A program made the translations under genes and the position numbers. A stretch of DNA of 64,000 nucleotides. Origin: Lachnospiraceae bacterium (GTDB lineage: Bacteria; Bacillota; Clostridia; Lachnospirales; Lachnospiraceae). Shown here in pieces: positions 35,612 through 44,031 of this stretch; the first letter of the stretch is position 1, and each line of letters opens with the position of its first letter. The notes beneath the pieces were generated by a model. It saw only the letters and a program-made list of their open reading frames with translations. It was not told the origin of the DNA and did no database searches. The stretch is from contig JAILAD010000078.1 in assembly GCA_024681795.1 (NCBI GenBank), positions 124,001 through 188,000 on the forward strand, given 5' to 3'.

Positions 35612-36439
35612 TCAAAGGGAATTTTTCATATTCTGTTCTCTCACAGCATCTTCATCCACCATATATACCGTTTCGTTTATATCGCTCAAATCGACCGTTT
35701 TGTCAGAATCGTTCAGATCTGTCGTATCATCCCTGATTACTTCTTTCTCCCGGTCTTCCTCTTCGACTTTTTCGTCATCGGGAGGAATTTCCGCAGGCAT
35801 TTTTTTCTTGGAAAGATAGGTTTTCTTTTCACACCCGTTAATCAAATTCGCAATATTCTTCCGATGCTGGAATATATTCAGCATTACAAGGCTGCCTGCA
35901 ATAATATAGAGTTCCAGAAGCTGTGCCGGAGTAAGCCCGAAGAAACCGAGCTGTCCGAAAATCACAACCTGCGAGATAAAACCGAGACTAAAGAAAATAC
36001 TGCTTAACGACACATAGTGAGTCAGCACGTAAATCCCGATAAAAATAACGGTCTGTGCCGGAATGATTCCGGGGTAAAATGCAGCACAAAGGCCGACGAA
36101 AGAAGCGACACCCTTGCCTCCGCGAAATTTTAAATAAAACGGATAATCATGGCCGAGAATAACACCCGCAGCCGCATAGATACGAATCAGATATTTCATA
36201 TCCGGATAACGGTTATGAAAAATCAGCCAGCAGACAAGCATGGCGATAAAACATTTCAGCAAATCTCCCGCAAGCACGATTGCACCTGCACGGCGGCCCA
36301 AAACACGCAAAGTATTCGTGGTACCGGCATTCCCGGAGCCATGCTCCCGGATGTCAATTCCGCGGACTTTTCCGACAATATATGCAACGGATACGGAACC
36401 GAGAAAGTATCCGATTAATAAGCACCATAAGCGAAACAT
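35612..36439 (-). CDS. plsY: glycerol-3-phosphate acyltransferase PlsY with C-terminal extension
   Basis: Transfers an acyl group from acyl-phosphate to glycerol-3-phosphate in the membrane. The family motifs are GSGNAGTTNTLRVLG near residue 36, GHDYPFYLKFRGGKGVASF near 98 and an asparagine-rich loop near 185. About five or six helices fill the first 200 residues. The last 75 are an unusual hydrophilic, acidic extension (Asp/Glu/Lys-rich, ending in repeated DLNDSDKTVDLSD-like segments), absent from standard PlsY of about 200 residues. It lies three bases after der and 36 before gpsA. Confidence 0.93.
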   Translation of the reverse strand: MFRLWCLLIGYFLGSVSVAYIVGKVRGIDIREHGSGNAGTTNTLRVLGRRAGAIVLAGDLLKCFIAMLVCWLIFHNRYPDMKYLIRIYAAAGVILGHDYPFYLKFRGGKGVASFVGLCAAFYPGIIPAQTVIFIGIYVLTHYVSLSSIFFSLGFISQVVIFGQLGFFGLTPAQLLELYIIAGSLVMLNIFQHRKNIANLINGCEKKTYLSKKKMPAEIPPDDEKVEEEDREKEVIRDDTTDLNDSDKTVDLSDINETVYMVDEDAVREQNMKNSL

Positions 36440-36442
36440 GGA

Positions 36443-37777
36443 CTATTCATTTTCCTTTCTTTCGCGAATAATAAAATGTAACGGTGTTCCCTTGAATCCA
36501 AAGGCATCACGTATACGGTTTTCGATATATCTGGTATAAGAAAAATGCATCAGTTCCTTATCGTTGACGAAAATCACAAACGTGGGAGGTTTCACTGAAA
36601 CCTGCGTAATATAGAAAAGACGAAGTCTCTTTCCTTTATCGGTAGGCGGTTGCTGCATGGCAACCGCTTCCGTCATAATCTCGTTTAAAACACCCGTCTG
36701 AACACGAAGCGCATGATTCTCCATTACCATGTCAATGGTTTCAAACAGTTTCGGAAGTCTCTGTCCGGTCGTTGCGGATACATAAAGAATTTCGGCATAA
36801 GGCATGAAGGATAATGTATCACGAACCTTTTTGGTAAACTCATTCATGGTCTTATTGTCTTTTTCGACGGCATCCCATTTGTTTACTGCAATAATCATTC
36901 CTTTTCCGCGCTCGTGAGCAACACCGGCAATCTTTGCATCCTGTTCCGTTACTCCTTCCGTTGCATCGATGACAAGAACGACGACATCTGCACGTTCAAC
37001 TGCGGCAACGGTACGCACAATCATATACCGTTCCAGTTCTTCCTTGATTTTGCTTTTTCTTCGAAGACCTGCGGTATCGATTAAAACATATTGTTTTTTG
37101 TTATAGGTTACTTCGGTATCCACGGCATCCCGGGTGGTTCCGGCAATATCAGAAACAATCACACGGTTTTCACCGATCAGTTTATTGATAATGGAGGATT
37201 TCCCGACGTTCGGCTTTCCGACAATCGCAACTTTCGGACGGTCATCTTCTTCTTCCTTATCGGAGCCTTCCGGAAACAGTTCGATTACGGCATCGAGCAT
37301 TTCACCGAAACCGAGACGGTTTGCGGCGGAAACGGGATAAGGCTCTCCGATTCCGAGATTATAAAACTCATAAACATCCGCCATCTGCTTTGCCGGATTG
37401 TCAACCTTGTTTACAACAAGAACAACGGGCTTCCCGCTTTTTCTTAACATGTTGCAGACATGCATGTCCGCATCCACAAGTCCCTGTTTTAAATCCACCA
37501 GAAACATAATCACATCCGCAGATGCGATGGCCATTTCCGCCTGTTCCCTCATCTGCGAAAGAATGATATCTTTCGAATCCGGCTCGATTCCGCCGGTATC
37601 AATCAGTGTAAATTTATGATTCAGCCACTCCACATCCGCATAAATACGGTCTCTCGTAATTCCGGGAGTGTCTTTTACAATTGAAATCCTCTCGCCTGCC
37701 AGCACATTAAAAAGTGTGGATTTTCCGACATTGGGACGACCCACAACTGCGACGATCGGTTTACCCTTCTTTTTCAT
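36443..37777 (-). CDS. der: ribosome biogenesis GTPase Der
   Basis: Essential tandem-GTPase factor for 50S subunit assembly. Two G domains are visible: the first with [12 protein letters not shown] and DTGGIE, the second with [12 protein letters not shown] near residue 187, [10 protein letters not shown] and NKWDAVEKD, followed by the KH-like C-terminal domain (about 350-444, ending [13 protein letters not shown]). The 444-residue length is normal. It is preceded by the DUF512 radical-SAM-like gene (26 bases) and followed by plsY (3 bases). Confidence 0.97.
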   Translation of the reverse strand: MKKKGKPIVAVVGRPNVGKSTLFNVLAGERISIVKDTPGITRDRIYADVEWLNHKFTLIDTGGIEPDSKDIILSQMREQAEMAIASADVIMFLVDLKQGLVDADMHVCNMLRKSGKPVVLVVNKVDNPAKQMADVYEFYNLGIGEPYPVSAANRLGFGEMLDAVIELFPEGSDKEEEDDRPKVAIVGKPNVGKSSIINKLIGENRVIVSDIAGTTRDAVDTEVTYNKKQYVLIDTAGLRRKSKIKEELERYMIVRTVAAVERADVVVLVIDATEGVTEQDAKIAGVAHERGKGMIIAVNKWDAVEKDNKTMNEFTKKVRDTLSFMPYAEILYVSATTGQRLPKLFETIDMVMENHALRVQTGVLNEIMTEAVAMQQPPTDKGKRLRLFYITQVSVKPPTFVIFVNDKELMHFSYTRYIENRIRDAFGFKGTPLHFIIRERKENE

Positions 37778-37803
37778 TACAAAAATCCTTTAACAAAATA
37801 CCA

Positions 37804-39204
37804 TCAAGGTATATATTTCATAATACTTTCGATAAAATCACTACCACTAGATTTTACTATATCTAACCTGCAATGTAAAGCCGATTCAACCTCCGTTACC
37901 GTGATGTCATCCAGAAAAACTTCTTCACCAAACCGAAGCATCGTATCCGGAATCAGCAGAATTTCTCCGAGGTCCTTTCCCTTTAACTGGGAGATTAAAT
38001 CCTGTCCCGTAATGAGTCCCGCAACGGTAATACGTTCTCCGAAAAAATCATTCCGGATCGGATAAATTTTCACTTTCATACCGATTCCGAAACGGTTGAC
38101 AGTCTCTTCCAGTTCCTTGGCAAGTGCGGAAAGAATCGGTCCGAACAGCATTCCGGTGGCAACAGAAATAACCGGTAAAGAATTATTGCCGCCGGCAGAT
38201 TTTGACTTATCCGGTCTGCCAATATCCTCTTCAAATTTGCCATATATTGTTTGACCTAATCGATTAACCACAATATCTAGACTGCCATAAAACTCCTCCG
38301 TGAAGTTACGTACCATTCCGACTCCGTTTTCAAGCTGGAGATATCCGTCATAACGATCTTCCTCCGGGAGTTTCCTTCCGGCCAGTAAATACCATTCATC
38401 TGAGGCATGTACGAAATGAATTCCTTTTTCAGCGAAGGCCTTCTTCTGCCATCGTTCAATCCGGTCAACAACTTCACAGGCATCTTCAGCATCAAACGGT
38501 TCGAGCGGATACAGTCCGTCACGGTATTTGGACAAGCCAACCGGAACAACCGAAACACTCCGAAGAACCGGAGCATATTTGTACATCTCCCCGATGGAAA
38601 ATTCCAACTCCTCTCCGTCATTGACTCCCTTGCACAATACAATCTGGCCGTTCATTTCGATTCCGGCATCATATAACTGTTTTGCTTTCTTCAATGCCTC
38701 TCCCGCAAAGCGGTTATTCAGCATTTTACACCGGAGTTCCGGATTCATGGTTTGAAAAGATATGTTGATTGGTTCCATCCGGTACCGGATTATTTTTTCG
38801 ACATCTCTGTCACTTAAATTTGTCAGCGTAACATAGTTTCCCTGCAGAAATGACAGTCTTGTATCATCGTCTTTAAAATACAAAGTCTCCCGCATACCGG
38901 GAGGCATCTGGTCAATAAAACAGAAAATACATTTATTTTTACAGCTTCTGTAATTATCCATAAAGGAATTCTCGAAAACAAGACCCAAATCTTCCTCTGC
39001 GTCTTTTTCGATTTCAATTTCCACAACTTCGCCCTGAACCGACTCCACTTCGAGTACCAGAAATTCATCCGAAATCAGATACTGGTAATCAAAAGTATCC
39101 TCAATCGGGGTTCCGTTTACGGAAATGAGTTTATCTCCTTTTTCAAAACCGCATTCCTCCGCGATACTGCCCGGAAGAATGCGGTCAATTACATGTTTTT
39201 TCAT
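37804..39204 (-). CDS. DUF512 protein with PDZ-like start and radical-SAM-like cysteine motif
   Basis: A 466-residue conserved protein of unknown function in Clostridia, usually next to der. The N terminus (about 1-60, IDRILPGSIAEECGFEKGDK) is PDZ-like. Near residue 92 the CKNKCIFCFIDQMPPGMR stretch holds a CxxxCxxC iron-sulfur motif and introduces a radical-SAM-type barrel; a later NGQIVLCKGVNDG is barrel-like too. The C-terminal third (about 295-466) is the DUF512 region. It lies between tyrS (8 bases) and der (26 bases). The radical chemistry is inference. Confidence 0.87.
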   Translation of the reverse strand: MKKHVIDRILPGSIAEECGFEKGDKLISVNGTPIEDTFDYQYLISDEFLVLEVESVQGEVVEIEIEKDAEEDLGLVFENSFMDNYRSCKNKCIFCFIDQMPPGMRETLYFKDDDTRLSFLQGNYVTLTNLSDRDVEKIIRYRMEPINISFQTMNPELRCKMLNNRFAGEALKKAKQLYDAGIEMNGQIVLCKGVNDGEELEFSIGEMYKYAPVLRSVSVVPVGLSKYRDGLYPLEPFDAEDACEVVDRIERWQKKAFAEKGIHFVHASDEWYLLAGRKLPEEDRYDGYLQLENGVGMVRNFTEEFYGSLDIVVNRLGQTIYGKFEEDIGRPDKSKSAGGNNSLPVISVATGMLFGPILSALAKELEETVNRFGIGMKVKIYPIRNDFFGERITVAGLITGQDLISQLKGKDLGEILLIPDTMLRFGEEVFLDDITVTEVESALHCRLDIVKSSGSDFIESIMKYIP

Positions 39205-39212
39205 GTTTCTCT

Positions 39213-40448
39213 TTACTGAAGTACAATCTTCTTGAAGTTTTTCTTGCCTTTACGTACTATCATTTCGGTATTTCCGATAAATTCTTTGTCGTAGGTCGTA
39301 TATACATCCGTAATCTTTTCATCATTTACGGTTACGCCGCCCTGATCGATTGCGCGTCTTGCATCGGATCTGGACGTTGCCATACCGGATTTTACCAGAA
39401 TTGCCATCAGGTCAATTTTGCCTTCGTTAAAATCATCGTCGGAAAGTTCGCATTTCGGCATATTTTCGGAATTGGATCCGCCTCCGAATAACGCAAGGGA
39501 AGCTTCTTTTGCTTTTCCCGCTTCTTCGGCACCGTGTACGAGCGATGTCAGTTCGTAAGCCAGAATATCCTTTGCTTCATTTAATTTGCTTCCCTCCCAG
39601 GAATTCATCAGATTGATTTCTTCAACCGGAAGGAAGGTCAGCATACGAATGCAGTTTAAAACATCTTTGTCATCCACGTTTCTCCAGTACTGGTAGAATT
39701 CATACGGTGTCGTCTTGTTGGCATCCAGCCATACCGCACCGTTTGCGGTTTTACCCATCTTCTTTCCTTCGGAATTCAGAAGTAACGTAATGGTCATGGC
39801 ATGTGCATCGTCTTTTCCGAGTTTTTTGTGAACAAGTTCACGTCCGCCCAGCATGTTGGACCACTGGTCGTCTCCGCCGAACTGAAGATTGCAGCCGTAC
39901 TCCTCGTATAATTTCAGAAAATCATAACTCTGCATCAGCATGTAATTAAATTCCAGGAAACTTAAACCGTCTTCGCTCGCAAGCCGCTGCTTGTAGCACT
40001 CCGCGCGGAGCATATTGTTTACCTTAAAGCAGGAACCGATATCCCGGATGAATTCAATATAATTTAAATCACGAAGCCAGTCGGCATTATTCACCATTCT
40101 TGCCTTGCCTTCTCCGAATTCGATAAAACGACTCATCTGTTTTTTAAAGCATTCGCAGTTATGGTCAATGGTTTCCGTTGTCATCATCTTACGAAGGTCC
40201 GTACGTCCCGTCGGATCGCCGATCATTGCGGTTCCTCCGCCTACTAAGGCAATCGGTTTGTTTCCGGCCATCTGAAGTCTCTTCATCAGACAAAGAGCCA
40301 TAAAATGACCTACATGGAGGCTGTCGGCCGTCGGATCGAATCCGATATAAAAGGTTGCCTTTCCGCCGTTAATCAGCTCTTTTACGGCTTCTTCATCCGT
40401 AAACTGTGCAAGTAAACCTCTTGCCTGTAATTCATCAAAAATAGTCAT
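39213..40448 (-). CDS. tyrS: tyrosine--tRNA ligase
   Basis: Charges tRNA-Tyr. The 411-residue protein has the HIGH-equivalent DSLHVGHFMALCLMKR near residue 42, YMLMQSYDFLKL and FGGDDQWSNMLGGREL in the substrate pocket, and the KMSKS-type KKMGKTANGAVW near 229. The C-terminal S4-like RNA-binding region (about 345-411) includes MATSRSDARRAIDQGGVTVN. There is no T-box-sized leader (31 bases to yraN). The DUF512 gene follows after 8 bases. Confidence 0.97.
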   Translation of the reverse strand: MTIFDELQARGLLAQFTDEEAVKELINGGKATFYIGFDPTADSLHVGHFMALCLMKRLQMAGNKPIALVGGGTAMIGDPTGRTDLRKMMTTETIDHNCECFKKQMSRFIEFGEGKARMVNNADWLRDLNYIEFIRDIGSCFKVNNMLRAECYKQRLASEDGLSFLEFNYMLMQSYDFLKLYEEYGCNLQFGGDDQWSNMLGGRELVHKKLGKDDAHAMTITLLLNSEGKKMGKTANGAVWLDANKTTPYEFYQYWRNVDDKDVLNCIRMLTFLPVEEINLMNSWEGSKLNEAKDILAYELTSLVHGAEEAGKAKEASLALFGGGSNSENMPKCELSDDDFNEGKIDLMAILVKSGMATSRSDARRAIDQGGVTVNDEKITDVYTTYDKEFIGNTEMIVRKGKKNFKKIVLQ

Positions 40449-40479
40449 TTCCCTTCTCCTTTATAATAAATACATGATT

Positions 40480-40830
40480 TTAACAATATTCAAAGGCATT
40501 TTTAATCCATCGAATCTGCCCTTTGTTTACGGCAATTACATCATAACGCATCGGTGTAAAATCCCCGATTCCGTGAATACTCCTGTAATAATCCGATACT
40601 TTGCAGATATTATGCCTTTTCTTTGCGTTTACCGCATCCTCTCCGTATCCGGAGGATTCGCTTTTGCGGTATTTTACTTCAAAGAAAACAAGAAATTCCC
40701 CGTCATATCCGATTAAATCTATTTCTCCGAACCGGTTCCGGAAATTTTTCTCAACAATCCGTACTCCGTATTGTTTTAAGTAATTTTCCGCCATTCCTTC
40801 GTATTCGGTTCCCAATGCGCGATTATTCAT
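40480..40830 (-). CDS. YraN/UPF0102 family nuclease-like protein
   Basis: A 116-residue protein of the widespread UPF0102 family, with an endonuclease-like (PD-D/ExK) core: NFRNRFGEIDLIGYDGEFLVFFEVKYRKS holds the acidic and lysine residues typical of that fold. The N-terminal GTEYEGMAENYLKQYG is the family helix. Biological role is not established. It follows rnhB, its usual neighbour in the rplS-lepB-rbgA-rnhB-yraN block, and is separated from it by 80 bases with an imperfect direct repeat. Confidence 0.85.
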   Translation of the reverse strand: MNNRALGTEYEGMAENYLKQYGVRIVEKNFRNRFGEIDLIGYDGEFLVFFEVKYRKSESSGYGEDAVNAKKRHNICKVSDYYRSIHGIGDFTPMRYDVIAVNKGQIRWIKNAFEYC

Positions 40831-40841
40831 TCAAAGTTCCT

Positions 40842-40897
40842 GCCGTATGTGAACGAAATCCCGGATAAATTCCAACTGTATGATAACGAAATCGCGT
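40842..40897 (-). repeat. imperfect direct repeat upstream of yraN
   Basis: Plus-strand copies ccgtatgtgaacgaaatc (from 40842) and ctgtatgataacgaaatc (from 40876) are about 34 bases apart. They fill most of the gap between rnhB and yraN. Possible regulatory pair or duplication trace. Confidence 0.35.
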
Positions 40898-40910
40898 TAC
40901 TTAAGCAACC

Positions 40911-41672
40911 TTATTTCAGGAAATTCCCGATAAACGATCTTCTGTGAATCTCACAAGGACCGTATTTTTTAATTGCTTCTATATGCGTAGCGCTTCCGTA
41001 ACCTTTATTCGATGCAAAGCCGTATTCCGGGTATTTTTTGTCATATTCGGCCATAAGCCTGTCCCTCGTAACCTTGGCAACAATGCTCGCAGCTGCAATG
41101 GAAACGCTCTTTGCATCTCCTTTGATAATCGGGACCTGTTTTATTGTAACTTTCGGAATGGTTACGGCATCATTTAACAGGATCGCAGGTTCAACGGATA
41201 ATGCGGCTATCGCATCCTGCATCGCTTCAAATGTCGCCTGCAGAATATTAATCTCGTCAATACGTTCCGGAGAACGGTTTCCGATTCCGACGCTGACAGC
41301 TTCTTTCATAATAATTTCATACAGTTCTTCTCTTTTCTTTTCGGAAAGCTGTTTGGAATCGTTCAAATATAAAATTTTGCAATCCTTCGGAAGTATGACC
41401 GCCGCTGCATAAACCGGACCGGCCAGAGGTCCGCGGCCGACTTCGTCGATTCCGCAGATATAACCCAAATCCTCATAGTTTTTTTCATATACCTTTAACG
41501 ATTCTGTCCGCTGTACTTCATTTTCATAAGCAAGAATCTGCTTTTTGGCAGAATTCACCAGTTTCATTACTCCGCTTCTGGAATCCGATTGATATTCTTC
41601 GATAAAAGCATTCCATTCCTCCATTCCGGAGGTCTCTTTGTATCTTTTTGTAATCTGACCGATACTGTCCAT
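40911..41672 (-). CDS. rnhB: ribonuclease HII
   Basis: Removes ribonucleotides from DNA and RNA from hybrids. The catalytic acids lie in ICGIDEVGRGPLAGPVYAAA near residue 74 (Asp-Glu) and LNDSKQLSEKKREEL near 105, plus an Asp in KGDAKSVSIAAASIVAK and later. At 253 residues it has a 70-residue N-terminal extension before the core, a feature of the longer Firmicute type. It lies one base after lepB1 and upstream of yraN. Confidence 0.95.
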   Translation of the reverse strand: MDSIGQITKRYKETSGMEEWNAFIEEYQSDSRSGVMKLVNSAKKQILAYENEVQRTESLKVYEKNYEDLGYICGIDEVGRGPLAGPVYAAAVILPKDCKILYLNDSKQLSEKKREELYEIIMKEAVSVGIGNRSPERIDEINILQATFEAMQDAIAALSVEPAILLNDAVTIPKVTIKQVPIIKGDAKSVSIAAASIVAKVTRDRLMAEYDKKYPEYGFASNKGYGSATHIEAIKKYGPCEIHRRSFIGNFLK

Positions 41673-41673
41673 T

Positions 41674-42441
41674 TTATTCTTCTCCGTGTTTTATAATACA
41701 AAAATCTTTAAACGGATAAATACGGACAAATGCTCTTCCGACTAAATCCTTTCGGTTAATATTTCCTACCATGTAATCCCTGCTGTCAGAGGAATTGTTC
41801 CGGTTATCTCCCATTACAAAATATTCATCCGGTCCCAGTGTAATCGGAACATCGGCACGGCCGGGATTTAAAATTGTTTCCGCACCGTAGTCTTCGTCAA
41901 GAATTTGTCCGTCTATATAAATATTGCCTTCCGGATCAATCTGCACGGTCTCTCCGGGAAGTCCGATAATTCTCTTGATATAAAATGTCCGTTTTGCATG
42001 CTGATACGGGAAAACAACAACATCAAAACGTTTCGGATCCGTAAAACGGTAAGAGATTTTATCCACAATCAGATTGTCTTTATCCGATAAAGTAGGGCTC
42101 ATTGAGGAACCGTCCACAACCGTTCGCTGTCCGACAAAAGTAACAATCAGGAATGCAAGCAGGAAAACCGCAACAAAGTAAATAAACATTTCAAGAATAT
42201 CCCGCCAGAACGGTTTATCCTTCTCTTTTTCCTTTTCTTTATCCGCATTTTCCGTGTCTTCTTTTGTATCTTCGGAAGTATCTTCGGAAGTTTCTTCAGG
42301 TGTTTCTTCAGGTGTTTCTTCAGGTGTTTCTTCGGATGCTTCTACTGCTGTTTCTTCCGTCAGATTCTTCACGGATTCAACATCTTCCGATGTGTTTTCT
42401 TCCTGATTATTCTGAATTTCTTTTTCTGTTTCCTGACTCAT
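41674..42441 (-). CDS. lepB: signal peptidase I with acidic repeat-rich N terminus
   Basis: Membrane serine protease that removes secretory signal peptides. The catalytic Ser is in VDGSSMSPTL and Lys in FYIKRIIGLPGE, the usual Ser-Lys pair; PDEYFVMGDNRNNSSDSR is the late signature. One helix precedes the active site. The N-terminal 60-65 residues are acidic with EETP/SEDT repeats from a 12-base tandem array. Start 42441 (ATG) is preferred over a TTG six codons upstream; GAGG stands 12 bases before it. It follows rbgA and precedes rnhB by one base. A second lepB lies at 43351. Confidence 0.9.
   Translation of the reverse strand: MSQETEKEIQNNQEENTSEDVESVKNLTEETAVEASEETPEETPEETPEETSEDTSEDTKEDTENADKEKEKEKDKPFWRDILEMFIYFVAVFLLAFLIVTFVGQRTVVDGSSMSPTLSDKDNLIVDKISYRFTDPKRFDVVVFPYQHAKRTFYIKRIIGLPGETVQIDPEGNIYIDGQILDEDYGAETILNPGRADVPITLGPDEYFVMGDNRNNSSDSRDYMVGNINRKDLVGRAFVRIYPFKDFCIIKHGEE
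42267..42338. repeat. 12-bp tandem repeat array inside lepB
   Basis: Six consecutive 12-base units on the plus strand: TATCTTCGGAAG twice, TTTCTTCAGGTG three times, and TTTCTTCGGATG once. They encode the acidic Glu/Thr/Pro/Ser repeats in the cytosolic N terminus of the signal peptidase. The three identical units suggest recent slippage, so length may vary between strains. Confidence 0.8.
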
Positions 42442-42471
42442 TTTTAATCTACGCCTCAATTCTTTTTATAA

Positions 42472-43332
42472 TCACAATTCCGGTCTCTCGAGCGATATTC
42501 TGCCGAGTTTTCCGGATCTGAATTCATCCAGCAGCAAATCGGCTGCTTTCTTTACATCCGGTTCTTCTCCTTTTTTAAAGCATTTCCGGAATACTGCAAT
42601 CTGTGTTAAGACATCCATGCAGTCCGAATCGGATTGAACATCTTCCGTCGTAAGTGAAAATCTGGTATTCAGCAATTCGGGTGAGATTGCATAAAGACAC
42701 CGGACAAGTTCACAGGCAAGATCTTCGGAAGGCAGGATTTCATCATTAATGGAACCGATAAAACCGATATGAAGACCTGTTTTCTGATTCTCAAACTTCG
42801 GCCAGAGAATTCCGGGAGTGTCCAGCAAATCCAGTTCATTGCTGATATGGATCCACTGTTTTCCCTTGGTAACACCGGGCTTATTTCCCACCACCGCGGC
42901 ATTCCTTTTTGCAAGATTATTGATAAATGTTGATTTCCCAACATTCGGAATTCCGACTATCATTGCCTTTACGGAACGATTCTTAATGCCTCTTCTTCGG
43001 TCTCTTTCGATTTTTTCCTTACAGCATTCTTTAATGGACCCGAGCAAAGCGCCCATTCCGTCCCTGCTTTTGGAGTTATATTTTACGGCTGTAACACCGA
43101 TCGATTCAAAATATGAAATCCATTCTTTGTTCACGTTATCATTCGCCAGATCCGCCTTGTTTAAAATAACCATGCGCATTTTATTGCCTGCAAGACGGTC
43201 AATATCCGGATTTCTGGAAGAAACGGGTATTCTTGCATCCAGAATCTCGATGACAAGATCGATTAGTTTCATATTCTCTTCCATCATACGAACCGCTTTG
43301 GTCATATGACCCGGATACCATTGAATGTTCAT
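42472..43332 (-). CDS. rbgA: ribosome biogenesis GTPase RbgA (YlqF)
   Basis: Assembly GTPase for the 50S subunit in Gram-positive bacteria. The GTPase motifs are circularly permuted: NKADLANDN (G4) near residue 59 comes before GIPNVGKSTFINNL (G1) near 127 and DTPGILWPKF (G3) near 174, which defines the family. The N terminus IQWYPGHMTKAVRMMEE is also typical. The C-terminal part (about 215-286) binds rRNA in relatives. It lies between the two lepB genes. Confidence 0.96.
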   Translation of the reverse strand: MNIQWYPGHMTKAVRMMEENMKLIDLVIEILDARIPVSSRNPDIDRLAGNKMRMVILNKADLANDNVNKEWISYFESIGVTAVKYNSKSRDGMGALLGSIKECCKEKIERDRRRGIKNRSVKAMIVGIPNVGKSTFINNLAKRNAAVVGNKPGVTKGKQWIHISNELDLLDTPGILWPKFENQKTGLHIGFIGSINDEILPSEDLACELVRCLYAISPELLNTRFSLTTEDVQSDSDCMDVLTQIAVFRKCFKKGEEPDVKKAADLLLDEFRSGKLGRISLERPEL

Positions 43333-43350
43333 ATTGAATCTCTCTGTAAT

Positions 43351-43983
43351 TTAATTCTTTTGTTTCTTTACAAATCCGCCTTTGGCGGCATCACACTTTT
43401 TCCTGTACCAGACTTTGCCGTAAATATCCTCTTTCTTTACGGCACCGATATTTCCGGATCTTGAATCTTCCGAATAATTCCGGTTATCTCCCAGTACAAA
43501 GAATTCTTCATCTCCCAAAACAAATTCGTTTTCGGCAATTCCCGGATCCATGATCATGTCGTTTCCGTACGGATCGTCATAGAGACTGCCGTCAATATAA
43601 ACCCTTCCGCCTTTAATCTGAACGGTTTCACCGGGAAGTCCGATAACACGTTTAATATAATAATGCGTCTTTTCGTTTCCCTTCGGAAGAAAGGCAATTA
43701 CGTCCCCTCTGGACGGATTCTTAATTACCGTAATCAGACGGTCCACCATAACCTCCTGGGAGTTATACAGAACCGGTTCCATACTGTTCCCGATGACTGC
43801 GGTTTTCATTCCGAGGAACCGGACCGAAACATAAGCAATAAACGCAGTAATAAGAATAATCAGAATATACTCGATAATATTGCGGAACAATCCCTTGGGA
43901 AGATGAATTTCCTTTTTATAAAATTGAAGATCTCTTCTTTTTCTGTAATTTGATTTAGCCATCCGATAAATACTGATTCCCAT
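43351..43983 (-). CDS. lepB: signal peptidase I, second copy
   Basis: A 210-residue type I signal peptidase with the standard layout: basic start, one membrane helix (about 33-57), catalytic Ser in VIGNSMEPVL, catalytic Lys in YYIKRVIGLPGE, and the late EEFFVLGDNRNYSEDSR signature. A basic cytosolic segment (KSNYRKRRDL) precedes the helix and a Lys/Gln-rich end follows. It heads rbgA-lepB-rnhB-yraN. In many Firmicutes rplS would stand right upstream; here it is about 7.4 kb away. Confidence 0.94.
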   Translation of the reverse strand: MGISIYRMAKSNYRKRRDLQFYKKEIHLPKGLFRNIIEYILIILITAFIAYVSVRFLGMKTAVIGNSMEPVLYNSQEVMVDRLITVIKNPSRGDVIAFLPKGNEKTHYYIKRVIGLPGETVQIKGGRVYIDGSLYDDPYGNDMIMDPGIAENEFVLGDEEFFVLGDNRNYSEDSRSGNIGAVKKEDIYGKVWYRKKCDAAKGGFVKKQKN

Positions 43984-43994
43984 TTATTCCGCAT

Positions 43995-44024
43995 ATGACC
44001 TGACCGGAATAACGGTCAGGTCAT
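43995..44024 (-). terminator. perfect 12-bp inverted repeat downstream of the solute-binding gene
   Basis: ATGACCTGACCG (43995-44006) pairs with CGGTCAGGTCAT (44013-44024), loop GAATAA. It lies just past the stop at 44032. There is no clear T-run on the minus strand, so it may act as a weak terminator or RNA stabiliser. Confidence 0.55.
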
Positions 44025-44031
44025 AATAAAA

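Noticed and set aside
42241-42338. CRISPR-like array
   Set aside because: The repeats are contiguous 12-base units without spacers and lie in frame inside lepB.
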